From Clostridiales bacterium (GTDB lineage Bacteria; Bacillota; Clostridia; Oscillospirales; Oscillospiraceae): 44,220 bases of DNA. The stretch is taken from assembly GCA_012520295.1 (NCBI GenBank), contig JAAYOP010000024.1, positions 1 through 44,220 of the forward strand, written 5' to 3'. The position numbers were made by a program, and so were the translations under genes. Below are positions 24,700 through 32,712 of the stretch, piece by piece (the first letter of the stretch is position 1; each line of letters begins with the position of its first letter). Under the pieces are notes generated by a model, which saw only the letters and a list, made by a program, of their open reading frames with translations, made no database searches and was not told where the DNA came from.

Positions 24700-26829
24700 T
24701 TAATAATCCAGACCTTGAGCCTTTCGCTCTCGAATGGCGTCTCTTCTTGAAAGGTTGACCCTGCCCCTGTCGTCTATTTCTATTACCTTTACCCAGGTCA
24801 TGTCACCCACATTCAAAACATCCTCGACCTTTTCAACACGGCGGTTTTCAAGCTTCGATATATGAATCATTCCGTCCTTGCCGGGGGCAAGCTCTACAAA
24901 TGCCCCTATGGGCAGGATCCTGACCACCTTGCCGTAATATAGCTTGCCTATCTCAGGCTCAAAAACGATGTCATCAATAGCACTCTTGGCGGCCAGACAC
25001 GCATCCATATCCTGTGAGGAGATATAAATGGTGCCGTCATCCTCGATATCTATCTTGGCGCCGGTATCCGCCACAATTTTTTGAACAACCTTTCCGCCGC
25101 TTCCTATTACTTCTCTGATCTTTTCCACATCGATTTTCATGGTAAGCATCTTAGGAGCATATGGAGATAGCTCGGCCCGGGGTTTGGATATGCACGGGAG
25201 CATTACCTCGTCGAGAATTTTGAATCTGGCGTCTCTTGTTATTTCAAGGGCGTTTTTTATAATCGGAGGCGTAAGACCGTCATTTTTAAGGTCCATCTGA
25301 ATAGCTGTGATACCATTTTTTGTTCCCGCGACCTTAAAGTCCATCTCACCATGGAAATCCTCCACGCCCTGGATATCAATGAATGTTGTCCACCGGTCTT
25401 CATCAGTAATAAGACCGCAGGAAATACCTGCCACGGGAGCCGATATGGGAACACCCGCGTCCATAAGAGCCAGTGTTGAGCCGCAAACGGCGCCCTGTGA
25501 AGTGGAGCCGTTTGAAGATAAAACCTCAGATACTATACGGATTGTATAGGGGAACTCCTCCACGGGTGGAATTACAGGCTCAAGGGCCTTCTCCGCAAGA
25601 GCGCCGTGGCCTATCTCCCGGCGGCTTGCACCCCTGCTGCCCCTTGCCTCGCCTACGGAGAAGGCGGGGAAGTTATAGTGGTGCAGAAAACGCTTTGACT
25701 CGTCTTCATATATGGTGTCCAGCTTTTGGGCCGCACTAAGGGTGTCTAAGGTAACAACCGAAAGGACCTGAGTCTGACCTCTTGTAAACAGACCTGAGCC
25801 GTGCACTCTTGGAATTATTCCCACCTGGGCCGCCAGAGGACGAATTTCGTTCATATCCCTGCCGTCCACCCGCTTTCCGTCCAACAGCCATGTTTTAACA
25901 ACCTTTTTCTGAAGACGGTATAGAACCTCTTCCATATAGTCTTCTATATTCGGATACTTTTCGATGAAGTGCTCGGTAAGCTCATCCCGCAGGGAACTGA
26001 GCCTTTCTTCGCGGACATTTTTATCATCGGTGTCCATGCAATACTCTACCTTTTCAAGGCAGTTGTTCTGGATTTCCTCGAACATCTCCATGTCAAAGTC
26101 GACCTGCTCATAAGTGAACTTGGGCTTGCCTATTTCCGCGACCATTCTGTTGATGAGTTCTATTACAGGCTTTAAAATCTCATGGGCCTTAATAATACCC
26201 TCATACATAATTTGCTCGGGGACTTCCTTTGCTGCTGCTTCAATCATGACGATTTTCTCCATTGTGGCAGCAACGGTTACGGCCATCTGTGAGGTTTCCC
26301 TTTCCTTTGAGGTGGGATTGAACAAATAGTTTTTACCGTCGTACCCCACAGCAACGCCGCCAATGGGACCGGCCCAGGGGATATCGGAGATTGCAACCGC
26401 CGCGCTTGCTCCCAGCATGGCGGCTATCTCAGGCGAACAGTCATGGTCAACGGACAAAATGTTGCAGGTTATAACCACGTCGTTTCTCAGGTCTGAGGGG
26501 AACAGAGGCCTCATAGGCCTGTCAATAAGTCTGGAAGCCAGAACGCCCCGCTCACTGGGGCGGCCTTCCCGCCTTAAAAAAGCTCCCGGGATCCTGCCCA
26601 CGGAATAGAGCTTCTCTTCAAAATCAACAGTTAGCGGGAAATAGTCAATTCCTTCCTTGGGCTTGTCCGATGCCGTTGCGCAGACAAGCACCGAGGTATC
26701 TCCGTAGCGGACCAGAACGGCGGCATTGGCCAGCTCTGCCAATTTTCCTGTTTCAAAGGTCAGCTTACGGCCGCAGAAATCAATAGAGTATGATTTCTGA
26801 TTTGGGAACTCTCTCTTTTTTATTATCAT
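24700..26829 (-). CDS. pnp: polyribonucleotide nucleotidyltransferase (PNPase)
   Basis: PNPase degrades RNA 3' to 5' with phosphate as part of the RNA decay machinery. The 709 residues hold two RNase PH domains (first with FFPLTVDFEEKLYSVGRIPG, second with HHYNFPAFSVGEARGSRGAS), a KH domain with IREVIGSGGKVVQKI and an S1 domain starting GKLYYGKVVRILPIGAFVEL. Length and order are those of the family. AAGGAGAT precedes the ATG and directly follows a long leader stem-loop. The gene lies downstream of rpsO, as in many bacteria. Confidence 0.97.
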   Translation of the reverse strand: MIIKKREFPNQKSYSIDFCGRKLTFETGKLAELANAAVLVRYGDTSVLVCATASDKPKEGIDYFPLTVDFEEKLYSVGRIPGAFLRREGRPSERGVLASRLIDRPMRPLFPSDLRNDVVITCNILSVDHDCSPEIAAMLGASAAVAISDIPWAGPIGGVAVGYDGKNYLFNPTSKERETSQMAVTVAATMEKIVMIEAAAKEVPEQIMYEGIIKAHEILKPVIELINRMVAEIGKPKFTYEQVDFDMEMFEEIQNNCLEKVEYCMDTDDKNVREERLSSLRDELTEHFIEKYPNIEDYMEEVLYRLQKKVVKTWLLDGKRVDGRDMNEIRPLAAQVGIIPRVHGSGLFTRGQTQVLSVVTLDTLSAAQKLDTIYEDESKRFLHHYNFPAFSVGEARGSRGASRREIGHGALAEKALEPVIPPVEEFPYTIRIVSEVLSSNGSTSQGAVCGSTLALMDAGVPISAPVAGISCGLITDEDRWTTFIDIQGVEDFHGEMDFKVAGTKNGITAIQMDLKNDGLTPPIIKNALEITRDARFKILDEVMLPCISKPRAELSPYAPKMLTMKIDVEKIREVIGSGGKVVQKIVADTGAKIDIEDDGTIYISSQDMDACLAAKSAIDDIVFEPEIGKLYYGKVVRILPIGAFVELAPGKDGMIHISKLENRRVEKVEDVLNVGDMTWVKVIEIDDRGRVNLSRRDAIRERKAQGLDY

Positions 26830-26843
26830 GCTATCTCCTTCTT

Positions 26844-26962
26844 GCGGAGGGCGTTATTAACCAAATCTTTAGCACTTGAAACGAGACTTGATATACGGGA
26901 AATTAATCCATCCGCATATTAAGTATCCTTTCAACTGCTAAAAAGATTTGGCTGATCTCCGC
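26844..26962 (-). promoter_or_regulatory. long stem-loop leader of pnp
   Basis: In the mRNA sense, a first arm (26962-26929: GCGGAG, then CCAAATC, TTTTTAGCA and TTGAAA) pairs with a second arm (26881-26844: TTTCAA, TGCTAAAGATTTGG and finally CTCCGC). The stem is about 21-23 bases with small bulges, and a second 6-base clamp lies outside. The ribosome binding site follows at once. The layout recalls the E. coli pnp leader that RNase III cuts for autoregulation; that role here is inference. Confidence 0.55.
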
Positions 26963-26989
26963 ATGACATGTGTTTTTATTATATGTCAG

Positions 26990-27106
26990 AGGCTGTCACA
27001 AAACGCAGATTACGGAGCGAATATTATCAAATCCCTATAAATGCCCGGTGACTACCGCCGCACCGTATGGGAGCATCATAATTCGTCCGACGTTTTGTGA
27101 CAGCCT
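26990..27106. mobile_element. 117-bp element with 16-bp terminal inverted repeats (MITE-like)
   Basis: AGGCTGTCACAAAACG at 26990-27005 and its exact complement at 27091-27106 bound a 117-bp segment without a gene. Pairing continues imperfectly inward (GGAGCGAATATTAT against ATAATTCGTCC). The end sequence resembles IS1182-type ends as I recall them. No target duplication is evident. It begins 10 bases after the rpsO stop and could instead act as the rpsO terminator. Confidence 0.5.
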
Positions 27107-27116
27107 GCAACAAAAT

Positions 27117-27383
27117 CTACTTTCTGATACCGAGCTTGGCAATTAAAGCCCTGTAACGCTCAATATCCTTTTTTGCAAGATAGTCAAGCAAATTTCTGCG
27201 CTTACCGACCATCTTAAGAAGTCCGCGTCTTGAGTGGTTATCCTTTTTGTGGGTTTTAAGGTGCTCTGTCAGCTGCTTTATTCTTTCGGTAAGAATTGCA
27301 ATCTGGACTTCAGGTGAGCCGGTATCGGTTTCGTGCACTCGGTTTTCAGCAATTATCTTGCTTTTTTGTTCTTTTAAGAGCAT
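27117..27383 (-). CDS. rpsO: 30S ribosomal protein S15
   Basis: S15 of 88 residues, an early-assembling 30S protein binding the central domain of 16S rRNA. The family sequence is clear: [15 protein letters not shown], then [19 protein letters not shown] and the RRNLLDYL end region. AAAGGAAAT precedes the ATG. It is the first gene of the rpsO-pnp unit. An 8-base inverted repeat lies in its leader at 27408-27440 and may be an S15 feedback site. Confidence 0.97.
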   Translation of the reverse strand: MLLKEQKSKIIAENRVHETDTGSPEVQIAILTERIKQLTEHLKTHKKDNHSRRGLLKMVGKRRNLLDYLAKKDIERYRALIAKLGIRK

Positions 27384-27407
27384 AGTGAATTTCCTTTCTT
27401 TTCATTT

Positions 27408-27440
27408 TGCAATACGGGTATTAAAATATTCTGTATTGCA
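27408..27440 (-). promoter_or_regulatory. inverted repeat in the rpsO leader
   Basis: TGCAATAC (27408-27415) and GTATTGCA (27433-27440) are exact inverted repeats around a 17-base AT-rich loop, about 25 bases upstream of the rpsO ATG. A role as S15 autoregulatory hairpin is possible; the match to any known S15 leader class was not tested. No gene is present from 27441 to 27657. Confidence 0.4.
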
Positions 27441-27534
27441 TTGTGCATTTCCCTCGAAGCTGAGTACAAGGCGGAAAGGATACCGATTGTCGCGGCTTTC
27501 TCCTTAAACCAAGCTTTGGGGAATACCGTGCATA

Positions 27535-27563
27535 AATTTAGCACATTTTATATGCAAAGTAAA
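27535..27563 (-). promoter_or_regulatory. possible rpsO promoter
   Basis: On the minus strand TTTACT (27563-27558) and TAAATT (27540-27535) are 17 bases apart, with TGC just before the -10. The boxes are only fair matches. Confidence 0.35.
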
Positions 27564-27657
27564 TACATTTTTTATAATTTCCCGTCAATCAGCTAATAAT
27601 TCATGCCACACAATAGTTTTGTTATATAAAAACGATATATATTTTCTCCCCTTTTAT

Positions 27658-27703
27658 TGGTATAATACAACAATAAGGGCGTAGGCGGAGCTTTTGGTAT
27701 AAT
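27658..27703 (+). promoter_or_regulatory. tandem extended -10 promoters before the YmdB-like gene
   Basis: The 11-base string TTGGTATAATA occurs at 27657-27667 and again at 27694-27704, each an extended -10 (TGGTATAAT). Neither has a good -35. The second lies about 70 bases before the start codon. Confidence 0.5.
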
Positions 27704-27771
27704 ATTTACCGTATCGGATACCTTTGAGGTAAACGGCTCCAATTACAAATATTAACATGTAAGAGGTATAT

Positions 27772-28545
27772 ATGTCAATCAGAATACTTGCGGTAGGGGA
27801 TGTGGTGTCAAAAAGCGGCATCGGCTTTCTCTCAAAAAATCTGCGGAGCCTTATAAAATTTAAGAAAATCGATTTTACCGTTGTAAACGGTGAAAACGCG
27901 GCTCAACTGGGAATTACGCCCGGTCAGGCAGATGAGATACTGGCATGCGGGGCAGATGTGATTACCCTTGGCAATCACTCCTTCCATAAAAAAGAAATAC
28001 TGAATTATCTGGACGACAGCTCCTACATTTTGAGGCCCGCCAACCTGGCGCCCCAGGTAGCGGGAAGAGGGTGGGGGGTATATGAAGCGCATTTCGGGAG
28101 CGTCTGTGTTATAAACCTGCTGGGGCGTTGCAACATGGATTTCGGGCCGGATAATCCGTTTTTGGCAGTCGATAAAATACTCAAACAGGTAGACTGCCGG
28201 ATTATACTTGTAGATATGCATGCCGAGGCCACAAGCGAAAAGCTTGCCATGGGATATCATCTTGATGGCCGGGTATCTGCGGTCTGGGGCACTCATACCC
28301 ATGTTCAGACCTCCGATGCCGGGGTGCTTCCCAGGGGAACGGGATATATTACGGATTTGGGAATGACGGGTCCTTCCGTTTCCGTTTTGGGTGTAAGGCC
28401 GGAGCAATCGGTCTCCATGTTTTTGGGAAATCCCCATTACAGGTTTGAGGCTGCGCCCGGTCCCTGCAAAATGGAATGCGCTATTTTTGAGATTGAAAAG
28501 GCTTCGGGCTTATGCCTTTCGGCTGAAGCTCTGAGGATTACTTAG
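27772..28545 (+). CDS. YmdB-like metallophosphoesterase (TIGR00282 family)
   Basis: A 257-residue dinuclear metallophosphoesterase. Visible motifs are VGDVVSKSG near the N-terminus, NGENAAQLGITP, ITLGNHSFHKKEI and VDMHAEATSEK, followed by WGTHTHVQTSD. These are the hallmarks of the YmdB/TIGR00282 family. In Bacillus subtilis YmdB hydrolyses 2',3'-cyclic nucleotides and influences biofilm formation. AAGAGG lies before the ATG. It is probably transcribed alone or with the exonuclease pair, which starts 119 bases later. Confidence 0.92.
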   Translation: MSIRILAVGDVVSKSGIGFLSKNLRSLIKFKKIDFTVVNGENAAQLGITPGQADEILACGADVITLGNHSFHKKEILNYLDDSSYILRPANLAPQVAGRGWGVYEAHFGSVCVINLLGRCNMDFGPDNPFLAVDKILKQVDCRIILVDMHAEATSEKLAMGYHLDGRVSAVWGTHTHVQTSDAGVLPRGTGYITDLGMTGPSVSVLGVRPEQSVSMFLGNPHYRFEAAPGPCKMECAIFEIEKASGLCLSAEALRIT

Positions 28546-28664
28546 TGTTTATAGCCAAAGAGAATTAAAGAGCCCTTGAAACAGTCCGTGAAAGTCCTGC
28601 TCTAATAGAACCGATATGTCCTGATTGGGACAGATTGGACGCTGATTTGAAACGGAGGATTTCA

Positions 28665-29756
28665 ATGATTAGGCTGATACATGCCGCCGACTTCCACCTG
28701 GATTCGCCGTTTTCCGCGCTGACTGAGGAAATGGCTGTTGAAAGGAGGCGGGAGCAAAGGCAGCTGCTGGAGAAACTGAAGGCGGCCGTAATTGAAAAGG
28801 ATGCCCACATTGTTCTGCTGTCGGGAGATTTGCTGGACGGCACACGATATTATGCTGAGACGTATTCGCAGCTCATAGATATCTTTTCCCGGATACCGTC
28901 GTACATATTTATATCTCCGGGCAACCATGATTATTATTCCGGGTGCTCCCCATATGCGGGTATGGAGTGGCCGGAAAATGTGCATATTTTCAAAACAACG
29001 CAGATTGAAGGTATAAGCATTCCCGAACTTAACCTTACGGTGTGGGGAGCAGCCTTTATAGCCGAAGAGTCATATCCGATACTTAGCGGATTTAAGGTTC
29101 GGGACACATCGGGAATTAACATTATGACCCTGCATGGAGATTTGGGAAATCCTGCGAGTAAATACAATCCGGTTTCCGAGGAGGATATAGCGGCCTCAGG
29201 CCTTGATTACCTGGGGCTCGGCCATCAGCACACCTTCTCGGGCCTGAAAAAGGCAGGCGGAACATATTATGCCTATCCGGGCTGCCCGGAGGGCAGGGGC
29301 TTTGATGAGACCGGCGAAAAGGGAATTGTTTCTGCCTTTGTGGATAAGTCGGGATGTAAGCTGGAATTTCTGCCAATGGGCGGAAGAAAATATGAGGTTC
29401 TTGAGGTGGATGTAAGCTCAAGGGATGATATATACGAGGCAATTGAGGCAGCCATTCCCGATGTCTGTGACAGGGATATATACAGACTGGTGCTCAAGGG
29501 AAGCTGGGATCAGAAGCCTGATACGAACGCCATTATAAAACGTTTTGAGAGCCGCTTTTACAGGCTTGAAGTACGCGATGCCACGGATATAAGACGGGAT
29601 ATTTGGGAACAGGCGGGGGAGGACAGCTTGAGAGGCCTGTTTTTGCGGGCAATGAAGGAAAGATATGACCAGGCCAAGGATGAGCAGGACAGGGAAGCTG
29701 TTGTATTGGCTGTAAGGTATGGGCTGGCCGCTTTGGAAAACAGGGACGAGATATAG
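28665..29756 (+). CDS. SbcD/YhaO-like DNA repair exonuclease
   Basis: A metallophosphoesterase of 363 residues like the nuclease subunit of SbcCD or YhaO. Motifs are HAADFHLDSPF, LLSGDLLDG, SPGNHDYY, LHGDLG and LGLGHQHTF, which supply the two-metal site. The C-terminal third would bind the ATPase partner. The start is ATG 28665, six bases after GGAGG at 28654-28658; a TTG ten codons upstream lacks a site. The partner ATPase begins 11 bases after the stop codon. The pair likely acts on DNA ends or hairpins. Confidence 0.9.
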   Translation: MIRLIHAADFHLDSPFSALTEEMAVERRREQRQLLEKLKAAVIEKDAHIVLLSGDLLDGTRYYAETYSQLIDIFSRIPSYIFISPGNHDYYSGCSPYAGMEWPENVHIFKTTQIEGISIPELNLTVWGAAFIAEESYPILSGFKVRDTSGINIMTLHGDLGNPASKYNPVSEEDIAASGLDYLGLGHQHTFSGLKKAGGTYYAYPGCPEGRGFDETGEKGIVSAFVDKSGCKLEFLPMGGRKYEVLEVDVSSRDDIYEAIEAAIPDVCDRDIYRLVLKGSWDQKPDTNAIIKRFESRFYRLEVRDATDIRRDIWEQAGEDSLRGLFLRAMKERYDQAKDEQDREAVVLAVRYGLAALENRDEI

Positions 29757-29767
29757 GAGGTTTGGAA

Positions 29768-31798
29768 GTGATAATTAAAAAAATGAAAGCGTCTTTCGGA
29801 AAGCTACGCAACGCGGAGCTTTTACTGGAGGATGGGCTGAATATTATAAACCTTCCGAATGAGGCCGGTAAATCCACCTGGAGTGCTTTTATCAGGGCAA
29901 TGCTCTACGGGATAAATACGTCCGAGAGGGATAGGGCGGGATATCTGGCTGATAAGACAAAATATCGGCCCTGGGGCGAGTACCCCATGGAAGGTGCCAT
30001 GGACATCATATGGAGGGGCAGGGAGATTACACTCACAAGAAAAAGCAAGGGTTCCGGCCTTATGGGCTACAGCGAGGCCTATTATACCGGTACAAGTGAG
30101 CCCTGTCCGGAGCTCAGCGGTAAAAGCCCCGGGGATATCCTCATAGGGGTTCCGGAGCAGGTTTTCCGGCGGAGCGCGTTTATATCAAGACCGTCAATGG
30201 CCCTTGATAAGGATACGGAACTTGAAAAAAGGATTTCAGCCCTGGTGACCTCGGGGGACGAGGACACCTCATATACCGAAGCCTCCGAAAGGCTTGGCAA
30301 GTGGCTGAGAAAACGAAACCGCAAGCCCTCCGGCCTGTTAATCGGCATTGAAGCTAAAATTCAGAAGCTGGAAGAACGCCTTGAACGGCTGGAGAAAGAA
30401 AATGAAAAACTCTCCGGTTTGAGAAGAGAGAAGGAAATGCTGATAAAAGAACAGCAGGCCCTTCAGCTGTGCCTGCAAAAGCACAATCAAAAAGAACAGC
30501 AGACCCTTATGGAGCGATACCAACGAAAAAGACAGGAGCAGGAGGAGCTGGAAGCGGAGATGAATTCAGTGGCTGCGGTTCTGAGCCCTTTTGGAAAACC
30601 CATCACAAAGGAAGATATCGACCTGGTTAAAAACGCCTTTGATGAGCTGAGCAATGCAGAGACTCTCGCCGACAAAGCAAAGCTCCGTATGGAGGAGACC
30701 TCCGGCGAGCTGATGAGAGCAAAAAGGGAAGCGGCCGATGCCGGGGCGAGAAAACCTAAATACATTGCTTACCTGGCATTCACAGGAGTTATCCTGATAA
30801 TGCTCAGATGGTTCTCCACAATTAGCTATCTGTGGATGGTTGGAGTTGCTTTTATAGTACTGGCCTTTGTATTTTTAGCTCTGGAGCTGAAAAGAACATC
30901 AAAAACCTCGGCGGAGCTGAACGCCGACATAAGTATTTTGGAAAGCAAATCAAAGGTGGCACAGGAGCGATATACCACGGCGTATAACGTGGTCAGACAG
31001 GCGAAAAGGAGAGCCCATGCATATCTGAAACGGATTGCTCCCCAGGCGGAGCCGGAGAACGTCCGGGAGGTAATCCGGGAGCTTGAAGAAGGGGTTTTAA
31101 GGCTGGAGCAGTTGATGCTCAGGTGCAGGGCTGCCGGAGAAATAGCGGACGAGTTGGAAAAGCTTTGCCCAAAAGAGGTTTTGGAGCTTCCAATCGGAGA
31201 ACCCGCAATGCCAAAACAGCAGGCCGAAAGCAAACTTGTGGAGGTAGAGAGCCGGCTGGAAGATGTATCGGAAAAGCTGTCAATATTAACAGGTGAAGTA
31301 AGGCACCTGGGAGACCCGCTGGTACTGAGCTCCGAAATCGAAAACCTGCGACAGGAATCCAGGCGCCTGATGCTGGAGTGTCGGGCGCTGGAGTTGGCCT
31401 CCGGGGCACTTCATGATGCCAACCTGGAGCTTCAGAACAGGTTTTCGCCGGTTGTGAGTCAAAAGGCGGGTGAATTCATGTATCGTCTGACGGGAGGGCG
31501 GTATACCAGCGTATTGTTTAATAAAGACATGAAATTCAAAGTCCGGGCTGAAAATGAAGCGGTACAGCGGGATGCCGGGTATTTGAGTGATGGTACGCTG
31601 GACCAGCTTTATCTTGCCGCACGGCTGGCGGTGTCGGAGTTGGTGCTTCAAAACGACGAGCCGTGCCCGATTATACTTGACGATGCCCTTGCAAATTTTG
31701 ATGATGAAAGAGCCAAATACGCTCTGGAGCTGCTGAGTGAAATCGCCCTTTACAGGCAAATCATCTTTTTCACCTGCAGGGAAAGAGAGAATATATAA
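29768..31798 (+). CDS. SbcC/YhaN-like AAA ATPase with internal membrane segments
   Basis: A 676-residue SMC/Rad50-type ATPase. The N-terminal P-loop is NEAGKST near residue 35. Long coiled-coil stretches run from about 190 to 320 and again from about 370 to 530. Between them are two hydrophobic segments (about 330-370: YLAFTGVILIMLRW and YLWMVGVAFIVLAFVFLAL), so the hinge is probably membrane-embedded, as in YhaN proteins. The C-terminal signature LSDGTLDQLYLAARLA and Walker B IILDDALANFD complete the head. I choose GTG 29768, seven bases after AGGAGG (29755-29760); TTG 29762 is too close to it. It forms a unit with the exonuclease upstream. Confidence 0.88.
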   Translation: MIIKKMKASFGKLRNAELLLEDGLNIINLPNEAGKSTWSAFIRAMLYGINTSERDRAGYLADKTKYRPWGEYPMEGAMDIIWRGREITLTRKSKGSGLMGYSEAYYTGTSEPCPELSGKSPGDILIGVPEQVFRRSAFISRPSMALDKDTELEKRISALVTSGDEDTSYTEASERLGKWLRKRNRKPSGLLIGIEAKIQKLEERLERLEKENEKLSGLRREKEMLIKEQQALQLCLQKHNQKEQQTLMERYQRKRQEQEELEAEMNSVAAVLSPFGKPITKEDIDLVKNAFDELSNAETLADKAKLRMEETSGELMRAKREAADAGARKPKYIAYLAFTGVILIMLRWFSTISYLWMVGVAFIVLAFVFLALELKRTSKTSAELNADISILESKSKVAQERYTTAYNVVRQAKRRAHAYLKRIAPQAEPENVREVIRELEEGVLRLEQLMLRCRAAGEIADELEKLCPKEVLELPIGEPAMPKQQAESKLVEVESRLEDVSEKLSILTGEVRHLGDPLVLSSEIENLRQESRRLMLECRALELASGALHDANLELQNRFSPVVSQKAGEFMYRLTGGRYTSVLFNKDMKFKVRAENEAVQRDAGYLSDGTLDQLYLAARLAVSELVLQNDEPCPIILDDALANFDDERAKYALELLSEIALYRQIIFFTCRERENI

Positions 31799-31813
31799 TG
31801 CCAGCTGCAGCGC

Positions 31814-31846
31814 AATTGATTTGCGGCGTATGCCGGCAAATCAATT
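31814..31846. other. inverted repeat downstream of the YhaN-like gene
   Basis: AATTGATTTGC (31814-31824) faces GCAAATCAATT (31836-31846), with GGC/GCC inside. It stands between the YhaN-like stop and the main terminator. No T-run follows, so it may be a processing or protein site. Confidence 0.45.
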
Positions 31847-31911
31847 CAGCCAGCCAATCAAATACACAATGCGAAAGCATTTGTTCAATTGACAACATTA
31901 TAAACAAATCA

Positions 31912-31965
31912 AAACGTACTAAAAGGCAGGATGGGAGCATCCTGCCTTTTAGTACGTTTCGTTTT
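31912..31965. terminator. 22-bp stem bidirectional terminator
   Basis: The arms 31912-31933 and 31938-31959 are perfect inverted repeats closed by the loop GGAG. CGTTTTT follows on the plus strand. It ends the YhaO/YhaN unit and, in reverse, the cytidylate-kinase-like gene that stops 24 bases away from it. Confidence 0.88.
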
Positions 31966-31982
31966 TGCTGCAGATACTATAT

Positions 31983-32600
31983 TTAAGAAAAATATGTATC
32001 TGCAAGTGTCTTTAATGTGCTAACAGCACCGGTTATTCCCGTTATGGAGGTGTTAAGGCAAATGTCATAGTTGGATACTTCCCTCCAGGGAACGCCTGTG
32101 TAAAACCTGTGGTAATTCGCCCTGCCTCTGTCTATTCTATTCAGGTCGGCTTCCGCCTTTTTCGGATCATAACCATATTCATTTATGACCCTGTTTAGTC
32201 TGTCTTCCTTGTTGCCATAAAGGAATACGCGCAGGAGTTTTGGATGGCTCTGAAGCACATAGTTTGCGCAGCGGCCTACCACAACACTGTTGCCGGTTTT
32301 TGCTATTTCCCTGATGACTTCTGACTGGGCTATAAATGCCTTATCATTGACAGGCATTGTATACTGGAAATTGATGCCTGATGTGGCATATACGGAGGTG
32401 GACAGGTTAAACAAAAAAGAGTTTGTGACTTTCTCCTCATTTCTTTCGATGAATTCGGGGCTCAGGCCGCTTTTTTCCGCGGCCATCTGAATTATGGCTC
32501 TGTCGTAATATTGATACCCTAAAAGAGTGGCTAGTTCCTTGCCTATAAGTCTGGCACCTGTACCGAATTCCCGGCTAATGGTTATAATGGAATACGCCAT
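31983..32600 (-). CDS. cytidylate kinase-like protein (PF13189 type)
   Basis: A 205-residue P-loop protein of the cytidylate kinase-like family. The N-terminus MAYSIITISREFGTGARLIGKELA has the family form of the nucleotide-binding loop. YYDRAIIQMAA follows and VVGRCANYVL lies mid-protein. These proteins are common in Clostridia and their true substrate is unknown; the housekeeping Cmk has a different loop. GGAGG precedes the ATG. It probably has its own promoter in the gap to the uridine-kinase-like gene. Confidence 0.85.
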   Translation of the reverse strand: MAYSIITISREFGTGARLIGKELATLLGYQYYDRAIIQMAAEKSGLSPEFIERNEEKVTNSFLFNLSTSVYATSGINFQYTMPVNDKAFIAQSEVIREIAKTGNSVVVGRCANYVLQSHPKLLRVFLYGNKEDRLNRVINEYGYDPKKAEADLNRIDRGRANYHRFYTGVPWREVSNYDICLNTSITGITGAVSTLKTLADTYFS

Positions 32601-32658
32601 ATGGAAACCTCCAATTTTATAAGCGTCTTCTTATGAAAGCCTAATTACCTGCATTTAT

Positions 32659-32688
32659 ATTATATACCAATTTACTTGTTATTGCCAG
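32659..32688 (-). promoter_or_regulatory. possible promoter of the cytidylate kinase-like gene
   Basis: On the minus strand TATAAT (32664-32659) is preceded, 18 bases upstream, by CTGGCA (32688-32683). The -10 is perfect, the -35 weak. Confidence 0.4.
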
Positions 32689-32712
32689 CTTGTATCGATT
32701 ATTATCAGTTTT

